From Hymenolepis diminuta (Eukaryota; Platyhelminthes; Cestoda; Cyclophyllidea; Hymenolepididae): DNA of 64,000 nt. The position numbers were made by a program, and so were the translations under genes. This document shows positions 11,866 to 23,700 of this stretch, piece after piece. Below the pieces are notes generated by a model. It worked only from the letters and a program-made list of their open reading frames with translations, did not search any database and was not told the origin of the DNA. The stretch spans positions 667,107-731,106 of the forward strand of contig CAADRB010000060.1 in the NCBI GenBank assembly GCA_900708905.1, given 5' to 3'. Numbering within the stretch: the first letter of the stretch is position 1; each line of letters starts with the position of its first letter.

Positions 11866-12948
11866 GTAAGCATCTATAATCTTATGCTACTTTCTCTTTA
11901 TTTTGACTAAAAATTACCAGTGTGATTATACATTCGCTTACTTCTCTCCCATTGGGTAAAGAATCAGCCCTCGATCGATAACTTGGCAATTTTAAGTGTC
12001 AGGTATTTTCTCTTAATAGATTTTTGATATTTCATGCTGCGGAGAGGCGTTTATCAGTGCTCTCACATCCAAGCACCACAGAAGTTATTTAGAGTATGGC
12101 GGAAGAAGAATGAAACTTCTGGTTGAATCTGAGTAAAAAGATGTGTAGTGGTAAAAAGCAATTAAACCGGCTTCTGGGACACATCTCAACTTTCTCATTT
12201 TAGGATTTGCACTTTCCCATTGAGATATGAGTCGCTGCTGTAGGACTCTAGAATTGAATCTCTGTGATGAACAGGAATTCAAACCACATTCAGTTATTGT
12301 TCCTACCAAATAGGCTTATTCAGTCTCATTTCCTACTTTCCATAGAGACGCTTTGTTGTGAGTAGTAAGGTGGCTCTGGGATAGGGCTTTAGCCATATAA
12401 GACTTAGTGTTAGGAGCTCCCATAATTGATAAAAATGTGTTCTAGCTGTCATTTTTTGGACTATCTTCCTTCGGAGACTAAGCTGTATAAATTTAGCTGA
12501 TTTCGAGGAGTCAACTTATTCAATTTGGTCGTTCCGCTCACCGGATGCGCACTAATGGACTTCAAAGTCGTAGAGTCTATCTTCAAATAGAGGTAAAGTT
12601 CTTTTGTAGACCACTATGGTTCCTTTGAGTAATGAGAGAAGAGAGAGATAAGACTGATAATGTCTTCCGGATCCGTTATAAAATGAAGCAATAATCTGTA
12701 GTGCTGCTACCGAAATAATATGGTTTGGCCAGAGTGTTCATTTAAATACTTTGATTTCGGTCACCAATCCAATTCAGAGACAGGAACTCAGAGACTGGAG
12801 GAAACAGTAGGCGATGTGAGCGGTTAGGTTAATTTAGATAAAATAAAGAATGACAAAGGTCAGAAGATTAACAGTTTATTAATAACGAAATATTTCTGCA
12901 AAATCTGTCTTTGAGCTTCTAATTTCAAATTCTTTTATATTATTGTAA

Positions 12949-13035
12949 ATTTGACACCTTTTAAATGTGAATTATGCGCGCAATTCTTTTCTCAAAACGA
13001 AGAGCTGCAACATCATCTGAAATTTGTTCAAAAAT
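12949..13035 (+). pseudogene. Unit E copy of unit A finger 1, decayed
   Basis: Acceptor AG is AA, and the final histidine codon is CAA (Gln). Helix QNEELQH. The frame is open and donor gtaagc persists. The intact homologue is 45504-45590. Confidence 0.65.
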
Positions 13036-13174
13036 GTAAGCAAATTACTTTCCAATTTTCTTTACTTTTTTTGATGTAAGGTACTTTTTTATTCATCCGA
13101 TAGTGACAGTTTAGTCCAGTTAAAGCAACACTTCACTGAATAAATACGTTTCTTAATATTCTTACAAAATCCTT

Positions 13175-13765
13175 CTTTCTAATGCAAAATGTGTTAAGTT
13201 TAAATATTTGTCCTCAAAACGCTGTCAGCAGAAAGAGAAAACAAATTAGGATTTAATTTCCAGAATAGGTAGTCATCGTAATGAGTTGTAAGTTGGATGA
13301 ACACTTGTTAGTGTTTTAACTTCTACGTATCAGGCTTTAACCTTCACTCTGGCATTTGTTTTATCTCCAACGGAAGATGAATCGTCTCCTCGCCTATTTT
13401 CTATGAAATTGCTATGAAAATGAAGAATCTGGAAGGATTTAACTGGAAAAATATGTCTTTATTACAATAATCCACTTTCTAATACCCATTACGTACCCGT
13501 AATAGTAATGTTCAAATCGATATATTGGGGCTGTCGAAAGACCTATTTTGGAGCCGCTTAACAACCAGCATCAATACAGAAGTTGGAAGAAAGCTTGAAG
13601 ACGTCTCATTTGGAGGATTTAGGCGTCAGCTTATCGATAGACAATCAATTCAGATTGAGGTAGACCAATGAGTCCTGTAAAATTGGCAACAAAATATGGA
13701 CGATGAGGGTTATTGCTGACCTGGTGATTGAGTCCTCCTCAGAGTACTTCCAAATGAGGAAATTG
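13175..13765 (+). repeat. Inverted identical tract e, left copy
   Basis: About 590 bp, reverse complement of 44787-45377 (sum 58552). It lies in the intron after the finger-1 exon of unit E and of unit A. It crosses the N gap, linking the two contigs. Confidence 0.83.
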
Positions 13766-13841
13766 AGTGGAAGTTTTGGGCACACGTTAGTTGACAATAT
13801 ATTTCTAATTTTCTATGTTGATTTTCTAAATTGATTTACAG

Positions 13842-13919
13842 GTATCGAGTGTGAAATATGCGCAAAATCCTTCCCAAAACCTTCTTATCTCTAACAACAC
13901 AAAGTGCTTCCTCACCAAA
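13842..13919 (+). pseudogene. Unit E 78-bp finger with stop codon
   Basis: Acceptor acag and both cysteines remain. A TAA stop follows the core leucine, the first histidine is displaced and the donor is GC instead of GT. Homologous to the KAAYLRK exons. Confidence 0.65.
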
Positions 13920-14313
13920 GCGAGCATTTTGTTGAATCTTTCAGTTTTTCCATATTTTATACGTCTTACGGTTGATTTGGTGACTAAATTAATCCTGGTA
14001 TTGAAGCCCGTAACAACCTAATTAGGTAGATGTATAGCGGCTAAGGTCCGCATGGCTAAGACATCTTAATGGCTAGTCATAGACAACTGTCACTCACGAA
14101 TCAGAATGCCAAACGTATTGCGTTGTTAACCGCCATGAGGTCCCAAAGTAAATAGAGAGCAAAGGAATAAGCTGACTTCCAGATTCGAAAGGTCGATAAA
14201 GTCAGAGTAATGACCACCGCTGATTTGATAAGCAAATCTTCAATTGTGTAAATGAAAAGAAGGGGTCGAAAATTTGCCTCAAATTTGCTGAAAATGCTTT
14301 CTTTTCTCCGCAG

Positions 14314-14391
14314 ATTTGAAATCTGAAATATGTGCAAAAGCATTCTCAAACTCTTCCTCTCTCAGAAATTATATCACGGATGTTCACGAAA
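14314..14391 (+). pseudogene. Unit E finger missing Cys1 and His1
   Basis: Good splice sites (cgcag, gtaagc) and open frame, but the first cysteine is serine and the first histidine is tyrosine, so no zinc finger can form. Confidence 0.65.
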
Positions 14392-14715
14392 GTAAGCATT
14401 CTAAATATTCTTTCTCCTAATCTTATACTTCTTTGTCTTTACTCATTTTTAGGTCACTTTATCATCATCAAGAATGCCTTCAGGATTGTGAATACTTTTT
14501 ATAAATCTAAGTGACTCAAAGCAGTAGTAGCAATGATTCTGTGGGTTAAATTATTTTGACGTTTGCATATTTTTCAGCCGTATTTAGTGTCTATCTTCCC
14601 TTCTTTTTTATAAATTCAAAGGGCTAACGAAATTTTCCATCAGCTATTTCACAATTACAATGAAACTTTTTGAAAATTGAAACAAGTACATTAAATTCTA
14701 TTTCACCTTTTCTAG

Positions 14716-14802
14716 ACGTGGGGGCTTTCAAATGTGAGGTCTGTGAAAAATCCTTCTCCCGAAAGCACAACTTAGAAGATCATGTGAAAGCGGTGTGTGA
14801 AA
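14716..14802 (+). CDS. Unit E C2HC finger exon
   Basis: Splice sites (tctag, gtaagc) and frame are good; linker N-V-G-A-F, helix RKHNLED. The last ligand codon is TGT instead of CAT, giving C-x2-C-x12-H-x4-C. C2HC is a workable zinc-binding set in other proteins, but in a decaying unit this may be chance. Confidence 0.55.
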
Positions 14803-16500
14803 GTAAGCATTTCTCATTTTGTTCCTCCAATTTCATATTGTTTTCATTTTTGTTAAGATAAACTACTGTCATCGTGACTATCCCTGCGCTTACCTCACTC
14901 CCCTTCATACCTGAAAAAAGTTTCACCAGGCAGAGTCCTTCTCTTTGAAAAGATGCTTATTTATCAAAATTAATGAATGTGCTCTTGCCGCGAACCCTTT
15001 ATCCTTATGAAATAATTTTCTATGCGACGTGACAAGCAACTAGTTTGACCAAGCCCATTGGAGAATGTTGAAATCGCGGATGAGATTTGAAGAGCTCCCA
15101 TTCATCTTCACCATGGAACATCTGTCTAGAATTTCATTAACATGAATAAACAATATGGTAATTCTTACCCCTTCTTTGAATTCTATGCAGTTGCTACTTC
15201 ATAGATCATTAGCTTGACCTTTTCTAAAGTGATGCGCAGCATCCGATTCTCCGGATTACACGTCTAAACAACTGCAATGAGTATCCTTGGACCATTTGTC
15301 GCTCTTCATATTTACCCCTTTAAATCGTTATTATCTTACCAATTAATTTTGGCCCTGTTATAGATACCCTCTCTGAAACCCAGACCCTAAAATAAGATTT
15401 TCGACATTGTACACCTTGAAAAGCATTTTCTAGTGCTCAACTGTCAAAAGACCGTTAATTGTATATTAAATGTTGTGATATAGGTTTTACGTCTTAGAGC
15501 TTATTTCTGTTTTAAGTTATCCCTCTTCGTACTTCTGATTTTACCACAAAAAAAATGTAAAGGTGCTAGACATATGCGCCCGATGTTTATTTCTATAAGA
15601 AACTTCGGAAGAGAAAGAACTGTAAAAAGGATGGGTTGTTTGGGCTGCAGATATCTAAAGGGCGTATTTCGTGTTGGCTTATTATCTTAGAGGGTACAGG
15701 ATTCTAGCTGTGCTATCAATCTTCTAACTTCTTTCAATTCTCATCACATAACAAGATGGAAGAAAGCGTTGATTGGAGAGCTTTACTTAGTACAAAGAGA
15801 AAGTTCAGATTGGGGCAAGAAAAACTTATGGTCGCGGAGATGTGCGCAAAGCTGTTTAAATAGGATAATTGTCTGGAAACACAATAAAAAAGGTATTGGT
15901 TGAGACTTATTGTTAATGGCAGTCTTAGCACAGTGTGGGAAATAAAACCATATCGATTGACCGAGTGCGTTACTATGTCGTCACAAAGATTGTTTGAAGG
16001 CGCGTGAGCGTTTATTTTTATGGCTCAGTGAGGTAAAGTGGGCAAGCACAGGCCTAAGGTATCGTTCTTAACTTAAACATTTGTAAGCACAAGGTTTCGA
16101 CATAATGGTCCGTACTGAGAATTGATGGCCGGTGTCCAAAGCTTAACTGGTTTTCCGAATTTCTGAGTAAAATCTTGGGGTTGATCGGGATCTAATTTTG
16201 GCAGTCCATCCTGAGATTCATAGCAGATGCTTACGGCTAAAAAGTACAGCAAAATTCAGTTTTATTATAAAAAATGTAGGAGTCAGCGGGAGGATGAAAT
16301 GTGTAAGTCGATGTAGAGTAGAACTGATTCATTGAAAAACGAAGGCTTAAACGTAATCTACTGTTTTTCTGACTTACTTTGCTTGTCAAGTGGTTTCCAA
16401 ATATTTATTGTGTTAATTTTACTTTCAGCTAAATATTTAGATCAAATTTTCCCACATTCACATTATTACTTAGTATTTAACTATGAAAATTGCTTTTCAG

Positions 16501-16587
16501 ATTTGAAACCATTCCACTATGACGAATGCGACAGAGTCTTTTCCTTTAATTACGCTCTTCGGTCCTATGATGATGGGATTCAGAGAA
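16501..16587 (+). pseudogene. Unit E SKQ-like exon with three ligands lost
   Basis: Open frame with acceptor ttcag and donor gtatgc, but Cys1 is Tyr, His1 is Tyr and His2 is Gln. Only the second cysteine remains. Confidence 0.65.
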
Positions 16588-16878
16588 GTATGCGTTTATC
16601 TGGTGCATGCTACTTTTCAAATTTCAGTAGATTTTCTTGTGCTAATTTCGATGTTTTATTGCTCCCTAAATGACATCGTTTACCAAGGTCCTTAAACTAC
16701 TTTTTCTCTTAATTCTTTCTCTGTCAACTATAATCAACGGCCAGATCACTCCGCCTTTCATTTTCTCATCATCTTTGATGAGTGCTTCTGTCAGGTGTAC
16801 GATGCTAATAGTGTCTGAAAGAATGGCCACCGACAACGAGCATGACATACCTATTTATCAGACCATCTACTTTTTCAG

Positions 16879-16965
16879 ACTTCAGACCTTTCAAATGCAA
16901 ACAGTGTAAGAAATCCTTTGCTCAATCTACCGTTCTGAAAAACCATGTGAGCCGTGTTCATGAAT
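16879..16965 (+). CDS. Unit E intact finger, QSTVLKN
   Basis: Four ligands, linker N-F-R-P-F, helix QSTVLKN, acceptor ttcag, donor gtaagt. The best preserved exon of this unit. Confidence 0.6.
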
Positions 16966-17732
16966 GTAAGTGTTATAATTATATTCCTTTGATGTCATTA
17001 TACTTCACTATAATGCTTTTATTATTCCTCATAGACGTACCAGATAAGTGACAATTTTACCTATGTGCGTTTGATATATTTCTCTGATTTAGTGGGAACT
17101 TGGTGCAAGGTATCAGAGACAACGTGTCTTCACGAGATCACGTCTTATTTTGCTATGCTAAGTTGCGTTTGTGTGGGTAGGCAAATAGAATTCATTTGAC
17201 GACAGGGAGAAGTCAATTATATTCAACTGTGATCAATATTTTATTGAAGGAATGGTGTGTCGAATATTGCTGGGTAAACACCAGTCGGGTCAAGCGAATT
17301 CAGTGATTAGCACTTTCGGATGCCGCAATGACTGAGGTCATTGAAAAAAAGGAGCCGAAAATTTCTTCAAAAGTTTGTTTTATTCAGCATTCTAATCTAC
17401 TGTTATATTTAAAATTGTAAAGGTAACATTGTGGCGAGTGATTTCTGACTTAGCAAATCGCTCTTAAGGAATGCTTATAAAATCGTTTTTTCAAATCCAA
17501 AGCAATGCTTAGAATTCGACGTCTATTGGCGAACTGATGCTAAGGCAAATTTCGAGTTGAATCTAGGAAAGTTTTTAAAATTAATTAAGCTTGAAAGTGG
17601 GAAATATGATAAAATATGGAATTTTGAAGTTACTCTCAATAACTCAAGCACCTTTAAGCGCGCTGATGACGTTAAGAAATAGTTTTCGTTTCATAATGGA
17701 TCTTGTATAGACTATCATTTTTCGGTGAGTAG

Positions 17733-17817
17733 GTTTGAAGCCTTTCAAATGTGAAATGTCTAAAGGAGTTTTATCTACGAAATCGTTTCGTGAAACACAT
17801 AGATGGCGTTCATAACG
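17733..17817 (+). pseudogene. Unit E GLKPF exon with 2-base deletion
   Basis: 85 instead of 87 bases. The deletion falls at the second cysteine and shifts the frame; histidines are recognisable in the other frame. Splice sites remain (gagtag, gtaaag). Confidence 0.65.
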
Positions 17818-17899
17818 GTAAAGCCCCACTCTTTCCAACTTATTTCCCAAATATTATAAAGACCATTTGCTCTTATAAAAACGTTACATGTTATTTCAG

Positions 17900-17967
17900 G
17901 TGAGAGACCTTATAGCTGTAATTATTGTGGTAGAGCTTTTCAAAACAAACGTTATGTTAGGGAACAG
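17900..17967 (+). pseudogene. Unit E GERPY exon, C-terminal half lost
   Basis: Acceptor ttcag, canonical G-E-R-P-Y and both cysteines are present. The first histidine is CAG followed by GTAAGA, which creates a premature donor and changes the exon phase; the second histidine is gone. Confidence 0.6.
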
Positions 17968-19245
17968 GTAAGAAGATTAACGTTAATTTGGGAATAAGTA
18001 TACCAGGTATAACAGATTGCGGGTTGGCTCAGTGGGTCAATCAGACTCAGTCAGGTGTCATCGGTTACGAAGTCATTTGAAAACATTTGTAAACACTCAT
18101 TCCGCGTATTTGAATGGATTTGCTATACTCCTTTCGCTTATTGGCTTTCAAGTACAAGTGTTGTATTAAAAAAATATATAAAAAGATCGTTTAAAGGTGG
18201 GTTATTTTCTTTTTTGGTCGTTTACATTTGAACTGTCACTCTTAAAAGTATAAGTTCAAGACCTTTCGATTTTAAATCAAAGTGCACTGAATGTGCCTAG
18301 CGCGGAGATAAAATCCGATCTGGAATATATACTTCCTTTTATTAAATAAATTTTCTCGCAATTTTGAGCACCTGGTTGATTTTGAAATCAATGTCTCATT
18401 AATAAATGAGGCGAAAATGCATATGAATGCGCTTGATTCGGTAGATATTTTAGTTCTTGCAGTTAATCTAGCTAATTTGATGATATGTTTTAAGTATATT
18501 TCCACTTCAACTGTCGTTTCAGCCATAGCAAATCGTACATTTGGTAAAAATAAACCACTTGCAGAGGCCAAGGTGGGCGACAGATATTTTCAGATTTCTT
18601 AAGGTCTGTTCCACTAATTACGGGCCCAACCAATCCAGTATCATTTTCGTGTATTCCTTGAAGAATGACAGTCATGACAAGTGTTAATTCCCTTCCTCCT
18701 TTTTGCAAGGTAGATGGCTTTGAACTTTTGAATTACAAATCTCTTCCCATCTCATTTACCACACAGTTGGCTCGCATTTTGAACGGACAACACTTTGCAA
18801 TATGACATTCATTACAAAACCGATAAGGTGATGGCGGTCTAGGAGAGGGGTGATTTTGACGTTTTTTGAGATTTTAAAGGAGTCCGGGATATTAGTAGTG
18901 ACTGGATTGTAGATTCATCTCCTTCAGTGTCTGTATCAGCTATGATTGAGACCTATCAAAAATATATCACTGTTGTAGTAGAAGTACAGGTATTTGTTCG
19001 TATGGTGACTGGATTGATTAACGAGCTTACTGATTGATTCTTTTGTCATTTTTAATTATTTGGATTATTATCTCTAATTCGTAGTATTGAGATTATAAAA
19101 TGCCTATTATTAGCCATATTAACTGGTCAGTCATCCAACTCACAATATGCGCGTTATTGTATCAAATATGCTATTTGGAGAGGAGGAACACAGTTTAGAA
19201 TGACCAAGTTTATCAGATTGAATGGCGGAGGTGTCCCCACATTTA
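17968..19245. other. Non-coding stretch after unit E
   Basis: No terminal exon like 4882-4964 was found. A tRNA-like segment near 18008-18070 (GGCTCAGTGGGTCAATC) may be another SINE head. Confidence 0.5.
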
Positions 19246-20075
19246 GTGTTAGACTGTCGTATAACTTTTCTTCTTTCATCAACTTAATGGGCTCTGTATT
19301 TCCAGGAACACGCTAAAATTACCAGGGATTTACGCGTTGAAAGCAAATCCTCGAAGCGTCATGACATGGTGAATTGAAAAATGGACGTACTGTTAAATCT
19401 AGAATACAAATGAAGTAAAGCATGCATTTAAACGCACACTAGTTGACCCTAGTTATAAAATTGTGCCATCACTTTTGTTTGAATATTCTACTAGGAACAA
19501 CAAATTCAAGCACATTTGTTTGTACACTGGTAAAAACAAGAATGTCATGGTTACTTGTGAGGGAAAAGAAGTTGTTTGTCTATTTGCATCGGAGCCAAAT
19601 ACATTTATTCAAAATGCAAACATCGCCAGACATCGTGAACATCGAGAACTTTTATGGGCTTTAATCATGCGGGAGCACCAGATTGTGGGGAACAGCAAAC
19701 CATTCTAATAGGATGTAAAACGGGGAAAGGAGTGAATACTAAGAAAGTAATGAGGTAAGGCATCACGAATCTTGCTTTACCTGAAATCTGGAGCATTGAT
19801 TTGTCTCCAGCATTGTCTCATAAGGACAAGAGTTCACTTTATTATTGAAGATTGACCCAGTGTTCAATCTCCGCCATTTGGCTCCCGGATGTGGTTATTC
19901 ATAGCCTCTTAATCGGTTGGTACAATTGCGTGGTTGGTCATGTCATTCGAATCATCTGAATCTTTCTCCCTCTATCTTTCCACACCAGTTTAATTGATAA
20001 TATTATCGCCTGTGCTTGCAAAATTCAGAAGAAGAAACCGTTTGCAAAGTTAAGTTAATTCAATGAAAAGGATAT
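19246..20075 (-). repeat. Inverted identical tract d, right copy
   Basis: Partner of 5972-6801. Confidence 0.85.
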
Positions 20076-20640
20076 AATGCTTGCAATTTGACTCCGATTA
20101 ATACCTTTAAATTAAGCAATATTGCGTTGCTCGCATCAAGCTCATTTCGAAGTTTCAAACTTCCGCTGAACTCCTTCGAAACCCTATGAAATCTTACGGA
20201 CATTTCAGAGAGTGAATTGCTCATACATTTCACTTTCCTTTAATGAAAAGGGTTTAAATCAACAAACTGAGAGACTTGAATGAATGCAGTAGACTTTCAC
20301 AAAAAGACCACATATATGCTATCATATATTGTAAGTCAGGAAAAACATTATTTACAACGCTTCTGGACTGAAACATCACAGATAAATTAAAGTAAGCTCA
20401 CCATAGAAAACCTCGAGAGAATGAAAACAAAACCAAATGAACCTCCAGAACAGATAAAATTAAAATGCACTTGTAAAATCTGGATACCCTAACTTTAATG
20501 ACACAAAGTCAGCAAATCTAAAGGGACTCTATAAGAAAATGGGCATTTGGTAATAATCGGAGGTTATACAGCTGAAAACGCAGATACAAATAAGTCTCAT
20601 TTCTTGAAAAGAAAATAAATAAATACAATTACAAATATTG

Positions 20641-20720
20641 CTATTGAGGTTCAAGTTTCAACTCTGTGCTTGCCATATTCAGTATAGGTTTTGTATCATT
20701 TCGAACTTCTTCAAAGCGAT
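20641..20720 (-). CDS. Unit B terminal exon
   Basis: 26 codons including TAG. Encodes D-R-F-E-E-V-R-N-D-T-K-P and ends L-K-L-E-P-Q. LKLE fits psi-K-x-E. One codon shorter than the A and D terminal exons. Confidence 0.75.
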
Positions 20721-23700
20721 CTGAAATCAAAAGCTTCTGAAACAATACTGCAACAGCGACAGTTTAAACAAAAGTAGCTAATAGAAAAGGTCCCAACGCA
20801 CCTTCATGCAATCTTTGTATGTGTTTCTTAACATTTCCCTTTGATTTGAAATCCATGTCGCAGTACCTGCAGTTATAAGGCCTCTCACCTGAAAAATAAT
20901 ATGCAATACCTCTGTATGAAGCAAACAATCTTCAATGCATTCAGAGAATATGTTGGAAAAGACTTTACCATTATGAACAACGGCTATGTGCTTAAGGAGA
21001 TCCTTACGCAAATAAAAATTTCTTAGACAGATTTCGCAGTTGAAAGGCTTCAAACCTACTCATCGAAAAAGAAAAACAGTTCACGCAAAAATAAAACAAA
21101 TAAAAGAATATTTCGAAACACAATGAACGCAATAAATGGTGCAAAGAGCTTTTATAAAAGCTTCGGAAATTCGAAAATTCAGCGATAGGCATAAGCCATA
21201 TTTTTAGAATTTAGAACATAAGAAATACGAACTTATATAAATTGAACTCACAACTTGCCTGGGCAGGATACCGTTGCTTCAATTTCTAAACTTTGCGTTG
21301 GATATTAAGAAATTACACAATCAATGCTCCCAAAATTCTATCCGCAATTTTGTTTTCTCTAGTAACAAGTATATTATAACGTCACTTCATTTAAACAAAA
21401 CCGATTGTTTTATTAATTCATGAAATTTTCAGCTATTTTTTGAATGGCCTCATTACTTTAAACACCCAACTATTTAAACCATTAATTCATTTTGAATCGA
21501 CAGACTTACGCTTAGCAAATGACTTCAATAAATATAAGCTCAATTGATTGAAAATGTTAAATGCTTACCTTGATGAACACTCTCCATGTGCTGTTTGAGG
21601 TGGTCAAATCGATAAAAGGAATTCTCGCATTGTGTACACTTGAAGGGCCTGAAGTCTGCAAAATTAAAAGTTCCAATGCATCAGTGTATCATTTTGTTCG
21701 TTCTAAGTCGCAAGTTACTCAAGCACTATTAGCATTGAGCATCTAACAGGATGAAAAACCTATCGAAGGCAGAAAACAGTTCAGTTTCTGAGTATAATCA
21801 ACAAGAGAGCATTAAAAGAAAGCGTGGATGATGCCGCAAAGAGAGTAATAAAACATTAAATTAAAACGAGATAATCTACTGAAATAGGATGAGTAGCAGC
21901 ATATGTGGAAACCTTACTTCTATGAATCCCATCCACATGGAACCGAAGACTTTGTTTGGAAGTAAAGGCTCTGTCACATTCGTCACAATGGAATGGTTTT
22001 AACTCTATAAGAATAATCATTAGTTTAAAAATAAATTAAAAATACAATGCCTTAAAATTTAGCCTTCAATATATATAGCAAATGATATCGTAATGATCAA
22101 GATCACAAAGACTACAATTTAATAATCTAATTTTTATATCAGTTTTAATCTCTCGAGACACAACTAAGCTGAACTCCTCTTATCCGTACTACAAGAAAAC
22201 TCGAAATCAGAGTGACATCACAGTCTTTGTCCAGATGCAATTTGAACACAAATAAACTCATCTCTCTGGTTCCCTCCGATAGTTCTTAACAAATCTCCCT
22301 GAATTAAGAGGAGTCCAGTTGGATGGAAGTGAAACTCCCGCATTTACTCACTGCGCTTTAATTTATTTATATTTGGCTTATTGCTTGGATCTTACCCCTG
22401 ACCCTATTGGCCCAGACACAATCCCACAAGGCGGACGATTCAATCTCATCACCGCATTAAACCTGTCAAAATACATAATTAAATTCCACACCGTAAATCC
22501 CTAAAGATCATAAAACCGTGTTATTTCTTGGAACTACTTTTCAAAGTCTTTAAAGAAACATCAGAACGAATTCAGGATAATTCAACCTACTTCTATGAAC
22601 CCCGTCCACATGGAGCTGAAGATTTTGCTTGGTAGTAAAGACTCTGTTGCATTCGTCACACAGAAACGATATTCTTTCTGCAAATTAAAAGAGGTATATT
22701 AAATTTTTAATTATTAATAAAGTGATTTGCACATTCTTTCAGGAATAAGAGGACAATAAACTTTGAATATAAGATAAAAGAAATAAAAGGACAAATGCTT
22801 ACTTTCATGAGCATTTCGATTATGCTTTTTGAGTGTATCTGTTCGAGAGTAGGACTTGTCACACACCTCACACTTGAATAGTTTGCAGTCTGAAAAATTA
22901 AAAATTTGATGAACACTAGTCAGAAAACACCACAAAGTCCATATAGTGGCCAACCATTCCGACAAGACCTTCACTACTTTGCCGGATGAAAGAGAAGAAA
23001 GCAGATTTCGTAGTTCAAGTATAAATTGCCAATCACTACGAAATAGTCTACACGTACTTCCAATTTCTCATTTGCAGGTTGTCGCTATCCATAACCACGA
23101 AAGAGAGATTTTAGAATGTCCGACCATTCCGACAAAACGTCCACTATTTTGCTGAACAACAGTGAAGAAACGGTGATCAAAAATCGCTCTAAATCCATCT
23201 GCACGGATGTTACAGTACAAACAATTGCCAAACACTTACCTCCAATTTCTGATTTTCAGGTCAACTTTATTCAGATAAACTTTTTTCTTATTACTACCGG
23301 GAATAATCACTGACCCCAGTCTAACGCCTCTCTTCACCGAGAATATTTCACTTGAGTCCCTGATAGGCCATTTTTGAGCAAATGACTATATTCCAGAGCA
23401 CCTTGAGAGGATTCCACAAATAGGAAGCTAGTCAAATACTCTTCTTAAGTCGAAAAGGAGAAGTGTTCCGCATCAACAATTGATGACTTTTTGAATTAAT
23501 ATTCATACAGCAAAGATGTCCTGTTCAGTGGACTTTCCAGTACGAAATCCATGTCGGTTGTTTGTTAACAGTCCTCTAATATGGAAAATCGGCATTTCGC
23601 AAAACGATAATTAGCAGCATCTGAAGAGTACACCTATAGCCAACAGGAGTTAAATTTGAATTTCTGGATGGTTCCGAGGTATTTTTAAATATTTCAGGAG

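Larger units (their letters stand above)
11521..17967 (+). pseudogene. Unit E: decayed inverted copy of unit A
   Basis: Ten exon positions: 11521-11598, 11779-11865, 12949-13035, 13842-13919, 14314-14391, 14716-14802, 16501-16587, 16879-16965, 17733-17817, 17900-17967. The order of exon classes follows unit A (finger 1, 78-bp class, NVGAF, SKQ-like, NFRPF, GLKPF, GERPY). Damage includes lost acceptor AGs, an internal stop, a 2-base deletion and several missing ligands. Two exons (11521, 16879) are fully intact and one has C2HC ligands. No terminal exon was found up to 19.2 kb. A full-length product is unlikely. Confidence 0.7.
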
